A program made the translations under genes and the position numbers. Shown here piece by piece: positions 1 to 13,161 of a stretch of 64,000 bases of DNA (positions are counted from its first letter, which is position 1; every line of letters begins with the position of its first letter). Source of the stretch: Phoenix dactylifera (taxonomy: Eukaryota; Streptophyta; Magnoliopsida; Arecales; Arecaceae); the NCBI RefSeq assembly GCF_009389715.1, contig NC_052393.1, positions 5,146,001-5,210,000 on the forward strand. Direction: 5' to 3'. Below the pieces are notes generated by a model. The model did not search any database. It saw only the letters and a program-made list of their open reading frames with translations, and was not told the origin of the DNA.

Positions 1-1866
1 CATGAAATCGTGACGCTAGTGATAAGCATGCATAAAAGAGATGTAAATGGTCTTGGAGAGTAAATAGAGCATCAGTAGCAACCATGATAAACTACACAGG
101 ACAAATGAACAAAATATGATGAGTCACCCTTCACCGTAGGTGCATATTGCATGATTGGGTGGATCTCTAAAATGGCGACTTGTTCAATGTAAAACCACAT
201 GCTTAGAGTAGGTTGACTTTTAGGTTAGTCGAATAATTAACAAGCAATACAGTATAATAGCTAATCAGTTGGTGATGACATAAATTAGCAGATGGCTGTT
301 CATATGGGAAACACCCTATCTCTCTCTTTAAGACATTAAAACCTTTCAAATCTCGAATCATATTACAAGTTTGTTTTAGTAAGAATTGTCTAATCCTGAA
401 ATTATTTGGATCTTAGGGCAGGAGTTGCAGAAAAATTTTATGCTTGAGTACCTGGTGTATGTATGATATATAATCATGGTGCCACTAATGGGAAGTCTAT
501 TTTTCAACTTCTATTTTTTTCTTTAACATATTGTTGGGTTTCAGAAAAACTAGATCAATATGCTTTTGAAGGTCATGCTTTCGACACTATTTCTCCCAAG
601 TAGTGTGTGCCTGCTGCAATTTTAACGGAGATGCTTTTGACTATGGCCTTAACATGTTTGATGTTTAATTGCATCAAAAGCAATTACTTTGCACGCATTA
701 ACATAAAATACAAAAGGATGGCAGCATTAATGATTATAGTTTCTTAACTAAAATTATGATTAGGCTGAATAATTTGGAAATGCTTCTAGGACCTCTTGAG
801 GTTGTTTGGACAAAATTATTTCATATGAATAGAAGCATTGGAATGACGAGGCTACATTTGTGCAGATGAATTTGGCAAGGACATGAAGGAAGATATGTGA
901 AATGTATTAAGTAGGAGAGTTTTAGATGACTATGTCAGGAAAGCTTAGCTTGAGGTCTAGAACGGAAATGGTGATCAAACATCCAATTTAGATATTATCT
1001 TATGTGTTATTTAAGTACCCTTATGGAATAGTTTTGCTGCGATAATTTCTGCACTAGTGCATGCTATTTTTTTTACTGTTCTCCAGTCAATTTTTTATTT
1101 TCTATGTCCTGAAATGGATGTTTGATTATCTTGTCATTTGATCTGTCAAAAATTTCAAACTCGGTGCATAGCTCAAATTTAATGGTTTGCCTTAATATGT
1201 TTTTTCCCCTTAACTTACAAAAGTAAAAATAAAAAGAAATAAGCAGCTGAACCATGAAAACCAGAGGTGAACCATATAATTTCGAATTTTGTAATGGTAA
1301 CTAAATAGCTTCTATAAAGTTCTATATAGTACAAGGGACCTCTGAAAAAAGCTGCTTATGACATGATATCTGCACTTCGTCAAACTAGATAGAGGTTTGT
1401 TAGATGCACACACGTCACTGCACTTGCAGCCTCGTATTGCCGCATCCCAAATTTAATGTAAAAGCATATATAGTTTTCACTTCAATACAATGATTATAGA
1501 ATGCACAGCACCTTGAGGCTGTGAGTGCACTCTTTGATGCATATTCACATGTGCATTTAGTAATTTAAAAATATGTATCAACAAACAATAACTTTGCACG
1601 CTTCTATGTAATCAGACAGATTTGTATCTTGGAGCATATAACATGCGTCTGTGTAAGTATAAAATATAAATAAGGTGACACTTGTTCTGCTGCAAAACAT
1701 TTAATAATGTTGATAAAAGATGATGTTAGTCGTAGACCAGAGTATCATCAATTTGTGAAATTCTTGTTTGCATTAGAGGGTATTTGTGCAACAAAGTTAG
1801 TGCCTATATCCATGCATTTCAAGAATTTTTAGCAGTGCAACTTTCTTATGAAGATTCATTCTGCAG
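1..1866 (+). other. Intron of the sugar transporter gene
   Basis: No coding exon of the transporter was found here. The first coding exon starts right after the AG at 1865-1866, and the residues expected just before it in the family (the end of transmembrane helix 9) were not found in any frame. The stretch is AT-rich, without long reading frames or recognisable repeats, so it is read as the 3' part of an intron of at least 1.87 kb. Confidence 0.6.
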
Positions 1867-3827
1867 TTGTCATTTGGTCCAATTGGTTGGCTGCTGATTT
1901 CGGAGGTTTTCCCTTTACGACTAAGAGGGCGTGCCTTAAGTATAGCGGTGCTTGTGAACTTTGCTTCAAACGCTCTGGTGACTTTTGCTTTCTCGCCATT
2001 GGAGGTACTTATACTGTTAAAACCGATTTTCCTCTCTCTTATATTATGTATGGTTGAGTAATTTTATCATTTAAGAAGGGCTTTTTTGTGTACATATCCT
2101 CCTAAATATTAAAATTTGCATGAATACTCTTCTAAAATTGATGTTTGTATGTATATCCTTATAAAATACTTGTTTTGCGTGTATACTCTTCTTTTCTTTT
2201 TTCTTGTATATGTGCCCACACCATCTAATGCTGTCAAGAAATTAGCATTTAAAATTAAAAATGATTGAAATATCCTTAATGGGTAGATATGCAAGAAGAA
2301 ATATTTATAAGGGCATATATGAAAATAATACTTTGCAAGGGTATTCATGCAATTTTACATATTTATGAGGGCTTACATGCAAAAAATTTTAATTTTATTT
2401 TTTTCTATTTCAACCTGTTTGAACACTCGAATTTGTCTAGCTGGTAGAATCGGTTATATATAGATTCTCCTCTCATCTTTCCATTAAATGGACAACCAAT
2501 GATGGCCCGGTAACCCTTGGTTTCATTCTAATTCATCTACAGAGTTAGATTTCCATCACTTCGTATAGCCATGCCCAGCAAATTGTTGAGCATCAGCGAA
2601 TTGTTGTCAATGTTAAGTATTTAAAAAGGGCATGATTATTTTGGAAGAATAATTCTGGCATTGATCCGGAGATATCACAGAAGATCAAAAACATTTAAAT
2701 AGAAAGGCTTGTCTAAGTATAAAATTATTTTTTGTTTTCGGTGCCTAATCAGAAACTTTTCGTGTGTGTGCTATAACTAAGCTAAGACTTCAGGAGGGAG
2801 CATCATTGAATATACTTCATGTTAGATAACACATTTTATGTTTGAACTTCTGAAAAACTACTTGTGCATTTCTCGCTAGTTGTGTAAGTCAGTATACTTG
2901 GAATGGTTACCATGAAAAGTTCACTCCTTAGAAGAATACATCTGCACTTGTGCAATTTTTGAATGCAATTTATTGTTTTGCCCCTCCAACGAGCACCGTC
3001 TGTCTTTGCGCCATGAAAAACCCTAGTTACTTTGTTGATATGGTGGTCATCCAGTAAATAGTTGATGAAAAATCTTAGTGACTTTTTTTGTTATAGTTAC
3101 TCATGAACTAAAACTCAGAGTAACAATGAGCAACCAACCAAAGATTTTGAAATCATTTTTGCGGACGATTGACTAATCAGACTATCTTTAGCGCCCATCT
3201 TGACTGATTGGTGGTGATTTAGATCCAAACTTTTCCAAATAGATGCCATTTTTTCTGACATTGCACTTGCTGCAGAGCAATTGCTATATTCAAAAGGTTT
3301 GCTAGAAAAATCATGCTGTTAGTGATTGGCTAATCTGACTAATATTGGCAGCCATCTCAACTGAAGGCAGTTATCTAGATTCCTTACTGTTTAATCTTGC
3401 TGTCCCTTTTTTTAATACCATTTTTATTTCATAGTAGTTACCGAGACTGTCTGCAGAAGAGGATTACATGCAGGCACCTGTTATCTGCTCTCCAAGTTTT
3501 CTCAAAAAAACAGATGCCACTCTGCACATGTAATGCTATGTTTTTCTCTCTTAGTGTGACCGGTAGTGCGCTATTTAGGAATTTTAATGTCGTAACTAAT
3601 TGTGACTGATATTGACTTGAGAAACGGATGGACTCTAGTGGTTGCATAAGTCCTCGTATCGCTGAAGTCACTTGCTTTACCTTTTACTGTTACAGGCTTT
3701 GGTAGGAACTGGCATCCTCTTTGCTGGTTTTGGAGTTATTGCAGTGGGCGCTCTTCTGTTCATATTCTTTGTCATACCAGAAACAAAGGGGCTCACTCTG
3801 GAGGAAATTGAGGCCAAGATTTTATAG
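1867..3827 (+). CDS. Sugar transporter, D-xylose-proton symporter-like (3' end only)
   Basis: Two coding exons of a major facilitator superfamily sugar carrier are visible: 1867-2004 (46 codons) and 3696-3827 (43 codons plus TAG), joined in phase 0 across a 1.7-kb GT..AG intron. The first encodes LSFGPIGWLLISEVFP followed by LRLRGRALS, the conserved segment between helices 10 and 11. The second encodes the last helix and the PETKGLTLEEIEAKIL tail, the sugar-porter PETKG signature. The wording is closest to my memory of Arabidopsis At5g17010 (D-xylose-proton symporter-like 2) and its plastidic relative At5g59250. The family moves hexoses or pentoses with protons across the tonoplast or plastid envelope; substrate and compartment cannot be decided from this C-terminal piece. 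The remaining exons lie upstream of the window. There are no breaks in what is visible. Confidence 0.88.
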
Positions 3828-5120
3828 AGATCTCTCATCCATGCGATCTTAATAATCTGCAAACTGAGGGCTTTGGAAGGACAGAATCCTATCCTTTTCC
3901 ATGTAAACGGTTGAAATCTGTCTTTTGTTGGGATATCCCTTTGCTGAGAACTTGCATTTAAAGTGACCACATATTCTAGGTCTATAAATTAACAATAGGC
4001 GTATCTCTAAGTATCATCAACTACAGCTTGGATACGCTTTAGGAGTGCAGTCACAAATTGCATTTGTATACTCGCAGTACTGTGAAATTACAACATCAAG
4101 ATTGAGCTGTCAACCAAGTATTCCTTGCACGCAACAGCAAATTATAATGATGCCTGTGTAATGCAGCTATGGTTTTGGGATGAGTATGGTATCATTTTCC
4201 ATACGGGGGAGCATAATGTGTTGGCTGTTCAAACTCCTTGGTACAGCAGTACCAGACCAAAGCTGTGTCTTGTTTGCATCTCCGTGATTCTGCCACAGGT
4301 GGCATATGTAAGCCAGAAACATCTCTGATTATCCAAAGAACTTCACAGCACAGAACAAATGAAATCCATTTTACGTTCTCTTTGAAAGGATTTCTACAGA
4401 TACGGCAATCCAATTTCTTCAGCCCTCAAGAAACTGCATGAAGGAACTTATTTTGATCATGGCTTCTGGTGCCATATAGTTTTCTGATAAGAATATTGCC
4501 ATATAAACCAGTCTGATCTGGCAATTATAGAAGATCTACATATATATTTTCCTCTCTTTTTTTTCCTCCCACAAGAGTCAAGCTAGAGCCCCAGAGTCCG
4601 CAAGTTAGAACCTACCAGTTTGAATGATAATGATGATGATGCATGTGGTTTGTTTTTTGATTATTTCCAGACTGCGTTAGGTATTTTAATTACCTAAGTT
4701 AATCAACATAAGTGAGGGCTGAACTGTCCGTTATGAGGGCATTAATGATGGTAGAAATGCTAAAAGGTAACACTTCACGGGTTTTTAACTAATAAATTCA
4801 GAGAAAAAGCTATTGTTTACCAGGAGAGAATGGTCTTAAATTTGCATGACATGATATCTAAAGAACATTATCATATCTTCACATTTTCTAGAAATTTATC
4901 ATGTAATAAAAGCATAGGTGATGGGCAAATTTAGGAAACAAAGGTATAATGATCATAAACAAAATCATTTAGCCCTTGCTAAGGAATATTTCTTAGTATC
5001 AGCAATTGAAGAATGATCAGCTGAGCAGCTAGCCACTCTGCAGCTTCAATGGTGATGGGTTTCCACATGACTGAACTTACTGAAAATACAAGGCACCCAG
5101 ACTGAGTTGCCACGGTACAT
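3828..5120. other. 3' UTRs of two convergent genes and spacer
   Basis: The DNA between the stop codons of the sugar transporter (+) and the TMN1-like gene (-). It should hold both 3' UTRs, since the genes converge. No reading frame with a recognisable product and no repeat was seen. Polyadenylation sites could not be fixed by eye. Confidence 0.6.
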
Positions 5121-8100
5121 CTACTCACACTTGATTGAACGATATATATGCCGCACAAATAGCAAGGAAGCACGGAAGCCAACAGTCCCCAACATGAGGA
5201 AGAATCCATAGCAGATGCAAGCCATGTAACCAAAAAAGAAGGATGTCTGCATAAAACCAGACATATCCGATCTTGCATGATAGTAGTATAAGCAGTAGAA
5301 GAAGATGAATATACCAGTGGAACCACCACAAAGAACAGACCTGCATACAATATTAAATGTTTTAACCAGGAAATTGAACCATTAAAAAAATAGCTGCCTT
5401 ATAAGCAATCTGTTATTAACACCATGTGTTGATGCAACTATACTATCTTCTCAGCTTGCTATTGACTCTCTAAAAGCTTTAAGGGCTCATAAATCACAAA
5501 GTACTTATGTTTTGAATATAATCCAACGATGGTACCGCTTTGACACTATGAAAACTGCTCGTGTTGCAGCATATAAACATAATGTCAAACATGTAAAACG
5601 TTGAATATGATGACTGGGAACATTCCAGAACCTTCATTTTATCCTTGACTGTTCCAGACTACCATGGGAGGATAGAATATGGAAATAAACGATATACAAT
5701 AAAATATGGAAATAAACAAGTTGAGTAACATTAACATGTTAATGTTAGTGCTCCATCCTGAGGGAGAAACAGAATATGGATATAAACAATGTAGAAATGA
5801 CTTGAGGTCAGCAACTTGTGGTATGTTTGAGAAGCACCTTTGAAGCACATGGCATTCCTGCTTTCCTAGGGCAAATTTAAGTATCAGGGACCATAAACTT
5901 GAGGAAAAGCTGACAAGATGGAAATGAAAAATGATTCTCAGAGGGAGATCATCTTTATGAATTTCTCCCAGCCTTTCAATCATCTGTTGCATATTTCCGC
6001 AATTCCAGCTAGAGCGGTTGCAAACATGGATTATAATACAAAGTAAATTCATGTATGGAGGATATCAAGAAACAAAAAAAAGACCTATTTGAATTATTTG
6101 GGCTTGAGACAGGAAAAGAATAGATGGACTATTCTGCCTTTTCTTGGCAAATGGTTGTGAGTTGTGACCGAGCATACTCATGTGTTTTCACCTGAGTATT
6201 CACAAAGCAGGGTTTATAGGACATTCCTACTGTGATAATACATAATAACAAAAAGAACAACTTTAGTGCTCATTTGTCGACAATTATCTTTCACAACATG
6301 CATGATGGACTATTTACACTTCCTGATACACCACTTGAAGAAACCCCTTTCTGTTCACTCTCTAACCACATAATGCATAGATTAAGGATGATATAATAGC
6401 TCAATGCCTTCCCACCAAACTTATGCACATCTTCAACTTTGCAGCCTTTGAAATGGTTACTCTTCTTCATTGACCATATAAGGACAGCTACTTGTTCTCC
6501 AAGCCTGATGCTTCAGTTTCAGTCTCACTACTATATATGTTGTTAGTCTGCTTTTTGTACTTCTCCTTGGGCTCCTCATCCAAATGCTCAATATCAGATA
6601 CTAAGAACACTTTCCCTGATCCTCCTTGTGCAGCCTTTATTGTCTGAATTTTATTTACATTCTTAACAATCCTGTAAGCATACAGGGCTTAGAAATTTTA
6701 TGTGTTTGTGTGGACATAGGGGTTCCAAAGATTTACATAGAAGTGGATCCCTGTAGCTGATTAACAAGTTGCAGGGGTTATGTGTGGTTTCAAATTGTGG
6801 ATCCGAAACCTCGAAAAATGATATATGTGCAAGTCAAGCATATTATTTCCTTAGATATGAAGTCTTAGAGCAAACAACATCTTCTAATCGATTTGTTTGG
6901 TTTCACAACTTCACTCCATATGCTCCATCTAAGGTCATGCCTTCTCATTACACTCGGTTGCATCTCTTTCCTTTCATATGTAGCTCAATTTGGGCCTAGC
7001 GTCCAGCATATTTTAATATTGTAGAATTTCAAACTTCTAGAGAATCAAAGTAAGCACCCTCCATCGTGCATATGTTTTTCAACATTGCCTAGGTTTGACT
7101 AAATCATGCTTTTGTCCTCCTTCCATGTTTCTTCATATTTCTTTTTTAGTATTTTGAGTACTTTTAACAACCAAAAGACTCCTCTTCTATCCTACTTTAA
7201 AGCTTCTTTTTTTTTGGTGTGCGCGCGCGTTTCTTTTCCTTTTCTTTCTTCGCAGGGTGCAGGGTGGTTAAATGTGACAGAGAGGCAATTTTGGACTACA
7301 CATTAAGTGGGTAGGCTCTCAAATGACACTCATACCTCTCATCCCCCAGAACAAAGGCAGGATTTGGTCCCAAGTCCCTAAGACAATCACTTATAGAATT
7401 TACCCTCCTAGTTTAATATGATAAACAGTTAATCCCAAGTTAACTAAATTCTATTTAAAAATTAAAAAATTTTCTTTTTGAGTGCTATTTAAAATTATAT
7501 GCCAAAATCCTACTTAAGGTGTCATAGAAGCACATTTAGCACATAAATTTAAATAGCTTTCCATTTATAATATCATCAAGAACTTGTAATATTAATGATG
7601 AAAGCGTAGCTATTGGTAATCAACAACAATGGACAGTACAATGCTGAGATTACTGTTCAACATTACATCATGAAGCATAACTACTTGGAAAGAAAAAGTC
7701 GTTGAAAAAACATCTAAAGAAATAAGGCAGCAAAAGCTGAGAAAGTGAAGAAGATAAGATAATCAGCAACTTCTGGTTCTACAAGACAGTCTAATGAATT
7801 AGGAAAGCATGCATACAGGTAAATGCAATGAACGGCATATCAAGAAAAAGATTTAAAATCACTACAACCAAAGATGTTTCAAACAAAAGAATGCCAGCAT
7901 GCAATGTTAATTATCTGCAATGTAAATATCCAAAAGATGAAAAGACGAAATTATTTGAGTCCACAGTTCTACCTCCACCACCACTCGTGGTCCTCAACAG
8001 CAAGCTGGAAATATGTCAACGCCACCGTGATAAATGCCGTAACAATGATGAGAATAATGAAAACAATAAAGAGGATGCTGTATATGGTGTAAATTTTGTG

Positions 8101-10640
8101 ACCCCATACACTAGCAAATATGTAGTATAGCTCAATGTAGATAGCACTGAAAGGAAGAAATCCTGCCATTGCCATCTGAGGAATAGTCCCTCTGTACCAT
8201 GGTAACTGAGGGATTTCTCTAGGATACTTTGTGGTGCGGCATGGAGCTTGGAATTCTGTCTTGCTGTTCTTACCAGAAATACCACCCAACACAAGCAAAG
8301 GAGAAGTTACCAGCATCCATATGAGAATAATCACAAGGATAGTACCAAAAGGTAAGGCTGCAGTTGCCTTGTATGCAATGGCAACAGTATTAAGGAAGCA
8401 AAATGTTAAGAACAGCGGCCCACAGAACAAGCAGCCTGTCAATATCAAATTCCTCACCTGCAAATGTTAAATAAAAAAAATAGTAATAACTTATCTAGAA
8501 AGGATAGCATTATTAAAAAATAATGAAGCAACCTCATACCCAGGTGGTCCCTTCGAGTTGCAAATAAAAGGAGGTAGCCGTGTAACCAGCAATACCAGAG
8601 GTTAGAGCATATATGACTACCAGAGCTGTGAAAAGAGCTCCCCTGTTGTAAGGATAGAACACACCAACTAGTGCAAGGAGGAAGATGAACATTGCACTAG
8701 CGACAAGAAGGAAAGTATTAGATCACATCAAGAAAGAGAAGATATACAAAAGGAAAGTAGAGATTCTTACAGAGTTAAGAGCTGAGTTCCAGATCCAATA
8801 ACAGCTGAAAACAAGGACTTGTACTTTGGAAATCGAAAGACATCCCCATGAATATACTTCCATCCAGTTTCTTCTTGGTCTTCAAGAGATTCTTCATCAT
8901 GCGAGTATCTTTGCACAAAAAAAGGATTGAACTGCATCAGAATAAGTAAAGGAGCACAATACAAAAAGGTAAAAAATAATCATCTACATTTCTTACTTAA
9001 TGAAGTCATTCTTGAGCACACGCATGAGAATTGTAGCCAGAAACCCAGTTAGAAGAAGGACTGTTACACATGAATTAATTATAGAAAACCAATGGATCTC
9101 TAGATGTTGGGGCAGTGAGGAAGATTTTGAATATTTTTCCATTCTTTTCTCAAAAGGAACAGCAGTATTTTTCCATGTCACAGAGTACGCAAACTCGACA
9201 TCAACTGCCTTCTCCTCCGTAATATCCACAGCCAAATTTGGGTCAGTTTGGACATTTATTTCTATAACACGGTCATCATTGTAGAAAATATCGAAGTGGA
9301 TGTGTTTAAAGAGCAAGTATTTGTTCTCGCTTGGGTCAAGATTGTCCTTGTCAATCTTCCCAATGAATCCCCAAAAGGGCAAGTCATCATAGAACATCTG
9401 AAAGTAGTAGTCTTTTGCAACTGCATCTCTAAGCTTTGCGATATCTTCTTCTGACAAGGATTTTTTACAGATAGTTGTCGACTCTCTGTCCTCCCGAAAG
9501 TTCAACTCATATGGTGCATCAACCAAACGATCACCATTGAGAACCTCCCCAAGTGCTTCCTTCTTCTCAGTCACATGATCTGTAATCATTTCAAAGTGAG
9601 TACAGAAACCAGACAAACAATGAAGAGCCTTTTAACAAGAGAAAGTTCAGCTGCATTAGCAACTTTTCAAGGTCAAATCTAAGCAGTCAGAATACCTGGC
9701 GAACAAAATGGCAAATCATAGTACCGATATGTCTCACTGCAGATTCACAAAGAAATTCCTTGTCAGGTAGAAAGGGGTTGAAAAAAGATGATATTCTCAC
9801 ATAATCATATTTTAGAGCAAAGATCCTTCAGCTTTTGAGACAAACAACAGAATGCATACTGAAGTATTAAATAGTACTTGAGACTCTTTCATTCACTTAT
9901 AATTGGGCCCTTCTAAATGGGTGATTGCATAACAATGGGATGATGATGGCAATATACTATAGAAACAAGCCACCACTAACATAAACATTAGAAGGAATGA
10001 AATTTGCAAGCGTGCAACATCTGAAATATCATGGCAGAAAAGTATCATATCTGGGTAAACTAAAATGGCATGAGAGAAGGCATATGGACAGTCTATATGT
10101 ACTTGAATCAGTTTTATGACAACCAATTAATAGGAGTTGTAAAATTCACATTATAAGCAAAACCAACGGCAAAACATTAAAATAATGTATAAATATAAAA
10201 CCAATCATGAATCAAGCATTAACAATGTACAATTCCTAACCAATCAACAAGCAAACAAAAGATCTGTTCCATGTAAACGACGAATGAAAGACTAATTGAT
10301 GAAGTACCCATCTCAGTAATTCATGGCACATAAATAGCATATTGGGAAAAAACCCTAACACAAAAAGTCAAGAATCAAATAAAAACCTCAAAAAGGAAAA
10401 GTTCAAACGTAAACAAACAATCTCATTAAACAACGACTTAAATTGCACTAAAAATTAAAGCAAACCATAAAATCAGTCATCCAAATCCTCACATTACCTT
10501 GGGTTGTGAAAAGGTCCCACTTTGTTGGCATACAGAGGGACACGATCTCCTTCCTTATACCTGTGATCCGACCCATCCGCTTCGACTCTCCAACCACAAA
10601 CCAACAACAGGATCAGCAGAACCGCCCACTCTATCTTCAT
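5121..10640 (-). CDS. TMN1: Transmembrane 9 superfamily protein (nonaspanin/EMP70), TMN1-like
   Basis: A complete seven-exon gene. Coding exons in transcript order: 10640-10498, 9736-9696, 9579-8997, 8908-8771, 8696-8540, 8457-7973, 5340-5121. All introns are GT..AG and the exons sum to 1767 nt, or 588 aa plus stop; Arabidopsis TMN1 is 589 aa. Start chosen: ATG at 10640, giving a signal peptide (residues 1-21) and then the lumenal family motif YKEGDRVPLYANKVGPFHNP. A large lumenal domain runs to about residue 225, with the motifs YYDLPFC and KKEALGEVLNGDRL, followed by nine hydrophobic segments. ETGWKYIHGDVFRFP and the AEFQAPCRTTKYPREIP loop are intact. The C-terminus ends RSIKCE: the KxE pattern is the COPI-binding Golgi retention signal described for plant EMPs. 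The family works in Golgi/endosome membrane sorting and metal homeostasis. The last intron is 2.6 kb. Function in this plant is inferred from family membership. Confidence 0.95.
5341..7972 (-). other. Large last intron of the TMN1-like gene
   Basis: This 2.6-kb intron separates the exon ending in EDHEWWWR from the one starting SVLCGGSTG. It contains chance reading frames, for example about 137 codons at 5639-6052 on the minus strand, with no family resemblance. No transposon ends were recognised. Confidence 0.75.
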
Positions 10641-11160
10641 CGCCTTCAAATTTCGTATTTTTCCCAGAAAAAAACCAAATCCTTACTGCACTTCTCCGGA
10701 CCCTGAAAGAACAGCAGACTTAAGAGCCCCCAGTTCTCGTCAAGATACCACCTTTTTTCACGGACAGCACCAATATCTCCAAAAATCTCACCTCTAAGCA
10801 GGCCCTGGTTTCAAAAGGGGCAGCGACTTCAGGATCTACAAAAAACGGTGGGAACTTTCCTTAAAAAGGTAGGCTTGTGATTTGAGGAACGTAGGATTTG
10901 GGGAGAGCCATGAGACGGGCCTTGGAGATCTCAGTACTCGGAAGGAAGGGAGGCAGAGAGAGAGAGAGCCGGGATCCAGGGAAAATGAGTCGCGAGCTCC
11001 TTTAATTTTGTTGTCAGGTCTTGGGAGGGGAAAGGATGGCTCGACGACAGAGCGAAACAGGGGATTCTTGAGATTTGAGCAGTGGAGAATGGAAGAATGG
11101 AGGAATTAAATACAAACCTCTTCCCTTTCTGTTGTTACTCGCGAGAGACTATTATTAATT
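10641..11160 (-). promoter_or_regulatory. Putative 5' UTR and promoter of the TMN1-like gene
   Basis: Upstream (on the minus strand) of the TMN1-like ATG at 10640. The DNA changes from GC-balanced, leader-like sequence to AT-rich DNA beyond about 11110. No unambiguous TATA box was identified. The call rests on position only. Confidence 0.35.
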
Positions 11161-11703
11161 AGGATGCCACGATACGTAGTTTTCATGCTAAGCTGTCCTA
11201 GTATGCTAATCCGACGGCCTAGATATACTCATTTTGCTAGCCACCGGTGAATGATGTATCAAAAAAATAGTAATAATTATTATTAATCATCTGAGGACAT
11301 TTAGTATGGAATGATTATATACAGATGAAGGATGACGTGGGTGGAAGTGGCTAGATTACGGTGTTTAGTTGTACGACGATAATCCTACGTAGCACTGATC
11401 TTAAATTATCATCGCTTCTCAAATTACCACTTAATCCGGTGGTATCACCTATCTTTGAGATTAAATATCTAAAGTTATCCAATTGTAGTGGTCTTAGGCG
11501 GAAAGTTAGAAACAAAAATATTCTTCAATCCAACAAAAAATATTTATATATTATATATCATAAATATATTAATTAATATTATTATTATCTTTATATTAAT
11601 ATTAGATATAGTTTTTAGAATATATATTATTTTATAATATATTATTAACTATATTATTATTCAATAATATTTTTAAATTATAGTAGCAATATATTATTGT
11701 ATA

Positions 11704-11735
<32 letters not shown>

Positions 11736-12404
11736 GATGAAATTATTTACTATATTACTTTTGTTTACCTTATTTTTTAATCAAAATAAATATTAGTATT
11801 AGGAAAAAATATTAATTTTATAATAATAATTAATATATTTTTATAGGATTAATAATTTATAAGACTAGTAAATATATTATTATGGAATATATTAATATAT
11901 TGATAAATATAGTAGTACTCTATTATAATATATTTATATGATTAATAAATAATTTTATGGAATATACTAGAAGTAGTTTTAGTATTATATGGTCAATGAT
12001 CTTGAATTTTCATGGAATATTAAATAAATAACTAATGGATATCCAAAAATCTTTAATCACTAGAATATAGTATACTAGACAAGATGATCTTGAATCATCG
12101 GGATCAGATTATTCCAGAATAAGGATCACCAATGATCTAACATCATTTTAATGATCCCAGAGTACTTGGTGTAACTTGTTTTACTTTGTTCTCCACTCTA
12201 TTCAGTATTTCAGTTCACCAGTCCCACGTTACAAGTTGGAATCGATGCAATTCACAAGGACAGATTAATGTGAGGTTCAGGTCTTGCTTGGTTATTAAAT
12301 AGATACCACATTAGCATTTAGTCGAGACTGATAAGAGCGATGAACTAAGCAATGATCCCTTTCTATAGAAACTAAACAACGATCCTTTCGAGCCCTCAAC
12401 TACA
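11161..12404. other. AT-rich intergenic DNA with (CT)n(TA)n microsatellite
   Basis: Very AT-rich DNA with dense ATTA/TAAT words from about 11,500 to 12,000 and a compound (CT)n(TA)n microsatellite at about 11702-11735. No gene or transposon ends were recognised. Confidence 0.7.
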
Positions 12405-12640
12405 AAATTGGATTTTGGGTGTCGACGATGATTGATGAAGCAAAGCTTGTTGCTTTCGATTTCATTTCCGGTTTTAGGATTCAGGTATTGGAACTCGGGG
12501 AGATATTGCAGCTAATTCGGATATGCAAGCCGTGGTTATCTGGTCTCCGTTTGGTGGGGTGCGGCGAGGCGCTCTTACCGGCCTCTTCCACTTTGCTTCG
12601 TGGAATTTGGAGACGAGAGTGAGGATGGAAATTGGACAAT
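12405..12640 (+). pseudogene. Truncated decayed copy of the adjacent F-box gene
   Basis: Read in the + frame from about 12419, this stretch gives EAKLVAFDF followed by GFRIQVLELGEI, then RLVGCGEALL, and after a shift LETRV. These align in order with AKLLAFDFDPDFRVEMLKVGG, QLVECGGKLL and WETRV in the middle of the intact F-box gene (its DNA at about 13775-13975). The copy lacks the F-box itself and the C-terminus and has lost frame, so it is a fragment of a local duplication or of an older family member. It lies about 750 bp upstream of the intact gene in the same orientation. Confidence 0.7.
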
Positions 12641-13161
12641 CTTCCAAACCATCCTCATGTTGGTCTAATCTGCGAGTCATGTAGATTCGGCCTTCACCCA
12701 TCTAGGTTTGCTCGAGCATGTTTTTATCACCCTGACAGCATTAAAGAGAGTTTAGACACGGGAGTTAATCGACCTAAGCACGGTTGGTGGACCTGCAGGA
12801 AATTCTAGAGATGCAGGCTCGGATTAAAAGGATGATGTAGTGTAGTAAGATTTATTAAGTTTGGCATAATCAATTACAAATCAATCAAGATGAAATTTGG
12901 TAAGACCAACTAAGTTTGGTATAATGTTTTATAAGGATTCTAACGGCTTGCATGTTGGCTAAGATATTCTGTTTTTTAATTTTATTAGATATATGGCTAA
13001 TTTCATAAAAAATATATAAAAAAAAGGGGAGAAAAAATTATCGACGTGGCAAAATCTCTGTCGAATTTAAATCAACGAGAGCTATAGAGTCGGGAATCAC
13101 TGCGAGAAGGGACGTAAAATAACCCGTCGTTCTCTCTCGTCTTGCAATCTCAGAAGTGACG
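12641..13161 (+). promoter_or_regulatory. Upstream region of the F-box gene
   Basis: Spacer between the pseudogene fragment and the F-box start codon. It includes an AT-rich TATA-like run near 13009-13024, about 140 bp before the ATG. The assignment rests on position and that run only. Confidence 0.3.

Noticed and set aside
5639..6052. Minus-strand frame of 137 codons in the TMN1-like gene
   Set aside because: Lies entirely in the last intron, has no family motif and is not needed for the 588-aa protein, whose exons join without it.
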